DNA of 64,000 nt, from the NCBI GenBank assembly GCA_020698575.1, contig CM036243.1, positions 38,509,701 to 38,573,700 of the forward strand. Direction: 5' to 3'. This DNA comes from Bostrychus sinensis. Taxonomy: Eukaryota; Chordata; Actinopteri; Gobiiformes; Eleotridae. How positions within the stretch are numbered: the first letter of the stretch is position 1; the number at the start of each line of letters is the position of its first letter. Shown in pieces: positions 60,745 to 64,000 of this stretch. The notes below the pieces were generated by a model that saw nothing but the letters and a program-made list of their open reading frames with translations, had not been told where the DNA came from and searched no databases. The translations under genes were made by a program, and so were the position numbers.

Positions 60745-61100
60745 CCAGGTTTAGTCCAGGTTTAGTCCAGGTTCAGTCCAGGTTCAGTCCAGGTTTAGTC
60801 CAGGTTCAGTCCAGGTTCAGTCCTGGTTTAGTCCAGGTTCAGTCCAGGTTCAGTCCAGGTTTAGTCCAGGTTCAGTCCAGGTTGAGTCCAGGTTTAGACC
60901 TGGTTTAGTCCAGGTTGAGTCCAGGTTTAGTCCAGGTTTAGTCCTGGTTGAGTCCAGGTTTAGTCCAGGTTTAGTCCTGGTTGAGTCCAGGTTCAGTCCA
61001 GGTTCAGTCCAGGTTGAGTCCAGGTTTAGACCTGGTTTAGTCCAGGTTTAGTCCTGGTTCAGTCCAGGTTTAGTCCTGGTTTAGTCCAGGTTCAGTCCTG
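60745..61100. repeat. 11-bp array (GGTTTAGTCCA / GGTTCAGTCCA orientation)
   Basis: About 33 units in the orientation opposite to the array at 61375-63305. A 270-bp unique segment lies between them. Confidence 0.95.
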
Positions 61101-61374
61101 GTCTCTGGGTCTTGGTCCCAGGCAGACCTTGGCAGTCCTCTCCTTCCCGTCGCCTCTGCTGTGAGCCTGCTTGTCCCGATAAAAGCGGCTGGTGTTGAGT
61201 TTCTCGTGTCTGAAACCGGAGTCCGGACTGTAACCTGGTCTGACGGCGGGTCATGTGACCTGTCACCTGCTCAGGTGTGTTTAACCTGAGCCTAAGCCCC
61301 GCCCACCGGCTCAGGACCTGCTCCGGGCCAGAGTTCTGCTGCTGTCTGGGTTTAGACACATTTTCCTCTGAACC

Positions 61375-63305
61375 AGGGCTAAACCAGGTCTAAACCCGGT
61401 CTAAACCAGGTCTAAACCAGATCTAAACCAGGGCTAAACCAGGTCTAAACCAGGTCTAAACCAGGTCTAAACCCGGTCTAAACCAGGTCTAAACCAGGGC
61501 TAAACCAGGTCTAAACCCGGTCTAAACCCGGTCTAAACCAGGTCTAAACCAGGTCTAAACCAGGGCTAAACCAGGTCTAAACCAGGTCTAAACCAGGGCT
61601 AAACCAGGACTAAACCAGGTCTAAACCAGGGCTAAACCAGGTCTAAACCAGGTCTAAACCAGGGCTAAACCAGGTCTAAACCCGGTCTAAACCAGGTCTA
61701 AACCAGGGCTAAACCAGGTCTAAACCCGGTCTAAACCCGGTCTAAACCAGGTCTAAACCAGGTCTAAACCAGGTCTAAACCAGGGCTAAACCAGGTCTAA
61801 ACCAGGTCTAAACCAGGACTAAACCAGGTCTAAACCAGGACTAAACCAGGGCTAAACCAGATCTAAACCAGGACTAAACCAGGTCTAAACCAGGTCTAAA
61901 CCAGGACTAAACCAGGTCTAAACCAGGTCTAAACCAGGGCTAAACCAGATCTAAACCAGGACTAAACCAGGTCTAAACCAGGTCTAAACCAGGACTAAAC
62001 CAGGGCTAAACCAGATCTAAACCAGGTCTAAACCCGGTCTAAACCAGGGCTAAACCAGATCTAAACCAGGACTAAACCAGGACTAAACCAGGGCTAAACC
62101 ATGACTAAACCAGGACTAAACCAGGTCTAAACCAGGTCTAAACCAGGTCTATACCAGGTCTAAACCAGATCTAAACCAGGTCTAAACCAGGACTAAACCA
62201 GGTCTAAACCAGGTCTAAACCAGGACTAAACCAGATCTAAACCAGGACTAAACCAGGGCTAAACCATGACTAAACCAGGACTAAACCAGGTCTAAACCAG
62301 GACTAAACCAGGACTAAACCAGGACTAAACCAGGTCTAAACCAGGACTAAACCAGGACTAAACCAGATCTAAACCAGGACTAAACCAGGGCTAAACCATG
62401 ACTAAACCAGGACTAAACCAGGTCTAAACCAGGTCTAAACCAGGTCTATACCAGGTCTAAACCAGATCTAAACCAGGTCTAAACCAGGACTAAACCAGGT
62501 CTAAACCAGGTCTAAACCAGGACTAAACCAGATCTAAACCAGGACTAAACCAGTTCTAAACCAGGACTAAACCAGGTCTAAACCAGGTCTAAACCAGGAC
62601 TAAACCAGATCTAAACCAGGACTAAACCAGGGCTAAACCATGACTAAACCAGGTCTAAACCAGGTCAAAACCAGGTCTATACCAGGTCTAAACCAGATCT
62701 AAACCAGGTCTAAACCAGGACTAAACCAGGTCTAAACCAGGTCTAAACCAGGACTAAACCAGATCTAAACCAGGACTAAACCAGGGCTAAACCATGACTA
62801 AACCAGGACTAAACCAGGTCTAAACCAGGACTAAACCAGGACTAAACCAGGACTAAACCAGGTCTAAACCAGGACTAAACCAGGACTAAACCAGATCTAA
62901 ACCAGAACTAAACCAGGGCTAAACCATGACTAAACCAGGACTAAACCAGGTCTAAACCAGGTCTAAACCAGGTCTATACCAGGTCTAAACCAGATCTAAA
63001 CCAGGTCTAAACCAGGACTAAACCAGGTCTAAACCAGGTCTAAACCAGGACTAAACCAGATCTAAACCAGGACTAAACCAGGGCTAAACCATGACTAAAC
63101 CAGGTCTAAACCAGGACTAAACCAGGTCTAAACCAGATCTAAACCAGGACTAAACCAGGTCTAAACCAGGTCTAAACCAGGACTAAACCAGATCTAAACC
63201 AGGACTAAACCATGACTAAACCAGTTCTAAACCAGGACTAAACCAGGTCTAAACCAGGTCTAAACCAGGTCTATACCAGGTCTAAACCAGATCTAAACCA
63301 GGTGT
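61375..63305. repeat. 11-bp array (CTAAACCAGGT / CTAAACCAGGG)
   Basis: About 175 units. The variant TCTATACC recurs about every 230-300 bp from 62148, for example at 62445, 297 bp (27 units) on, showing a higher-order repeat. 63306-63350 may be an eroded right end of the carrier element (GGGTTGTCCCGCAGTTTAAC). Confidence 0.96.
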
Positions 63306-63639
63306 AATCCGGCCTAATCCCGGTGCAGACGGGGGTTGTCCCGCAGTTTAACCTGAGTCCGGTGCTGTCTCTGTTAAACCCAGATGTTTAGTCCAGGTCT
63401 GTGTCCCGCTGGCGCTTTCTGCGGCTCAGTGCTGCCCCCCTCAGGCCGCTCAGGGTTTGGCTCAGTGCTGTTACGCTCAGACTCTGTATGGAGTCTTTTT
63501 ATTTCTCCCACTTTTTGGCCACTTTTATATTTTGTTTTCTGTTTTAATAGCCTTCCATTAGTCCTCAAACTGTTCACAACACATAGATTATTTGGATCTA
63601 GACATATTTTTTTAGTACTAGGTCTAAGTAAAATGCTAC

Positions 63640-64000
63640 TGTAGTGAGTTTAGTGGTCCCTGTAGGCCACCGTCCGTCCTTTGATCTGCTTTTGTTTAAA
63701 ACGCGACAGACCTTCAACATGTGAACTATCATTTCATCCTTCTCCTCTGCTCTGCGCATGACGGTGTTTTTCCACTGTCCCCTTCCTCGGTGTATTACGG
63801 TAGTGCTGTCCCGTTAGTCTCGTGTGCTCCAGACATTACGATACACTGCACTGCTCTGTTTGCGTTGCCCACCTACAGTCTGTGTATTACGGTAGCGCCG
63901 CTGCGTTCTTCTCCATTTACGGACTCGTTCCCAGGATCTCTCCCCGGGCCCAGAGCGCGCCTCCCCCGCGAGCCCCTCCGCCTCCTCCCCGCCGCCTCCA
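63640..64000. promoter_or_regulatory. CpG-rich right edge, possible promoter of a gene beyond the window
   Basis: CpG density and GC content rise sharply, with GTATTACGGTAG repeated at 63791 and 63886 and a run of CCGCC/GCGCGCC at the edge. No coding start was identified. Confidence 0.35.

Overview
This is vertebrate nuclear DNA, almost certainly from a percomorph-like teleost. It has multi-exon genes with GT-AG introns, tRNA-derived SINEs, many short hAT-type elements with 8-bp target-site duplications, palindromic MITEs and very large minisatellites. No bacterial or viral gene organisation is visible. Tandem arrays make up roughly half of the window.

Two protein genes are supported, both on the minus strand. 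(1) A plasma-membrane Na+/Ca2+ exchanger of the SLC8/NCX family occupies about 0.8-25.4 kb. The large exon 2 (21320-23046) carries the signal peptide, the first transmembrane cluster, alpha-1 repeat, XIP region, CBD1 and the start of CBD2. Downstream come the mutually exclusive cassettes A and B, small cassettes C (split here into two micro-exons), D, E and F, the exon completing CBD2, and an exon with the first half of the alpha-2 repeat. The final exon(s), starting with the DTFASK-type sequence, lie off the left edge. The full A-F cassette set is NCX1-like, but divergence in the loop leaves fish NCX4 (slc8a4) possible. (2) A MAL-type MARVEL proteolipid gene has four coding exons (59400-59489, 47796-47963, 44539-44664, 44373-44447) that together give a 152-residue protein with good colinearity to MAL.

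Region by region: 0-6.3 kb holds a hAT MITE, the alpha-2 exon and a 4.8-kb array of 10-bp units that starts 6 bases from a 5' splice site. 6.3-21.3 kb holds the cassette exons, 11-bp arrays, palindromic and hAT elements, a LINE fragment and a SINE. 21.3-25.5 kb holds exon 2 and a probable untranslated exon 1. 25.5-43.7 kb is intergenic and dominated by an approximately 8.2-kb array of the 11-bp unit CTAAACCAGGA, plus 7-, 10-, 11-, 21- and 41-bp minisatellites. 43.7-59.5 kb is mal, whose introns carry 10-bp arrays, a 4.2-kb CA-rich array, CAAA/CAGA arrays and a 9-bp array. 59.5-64 kb is upstream of mal, with opposed 11-bp arrays and a CpG-rich right edge.

The most interesting theme is the 11-bp minisatellite. 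It recurs in at least ten places, and in several of them it lies beside the same terminal sequence (CGTACCACCAG...GTTTGAGAACCACTG). One copy is complete, with both ends and a near-perfect 8-bp target duplication. This suggests a nonautonomous hAT-like element that carries and disperses an expandable internal minisatellite. The exchanger and mal have no evident functional link; they are simply neighbours in the same orientation.
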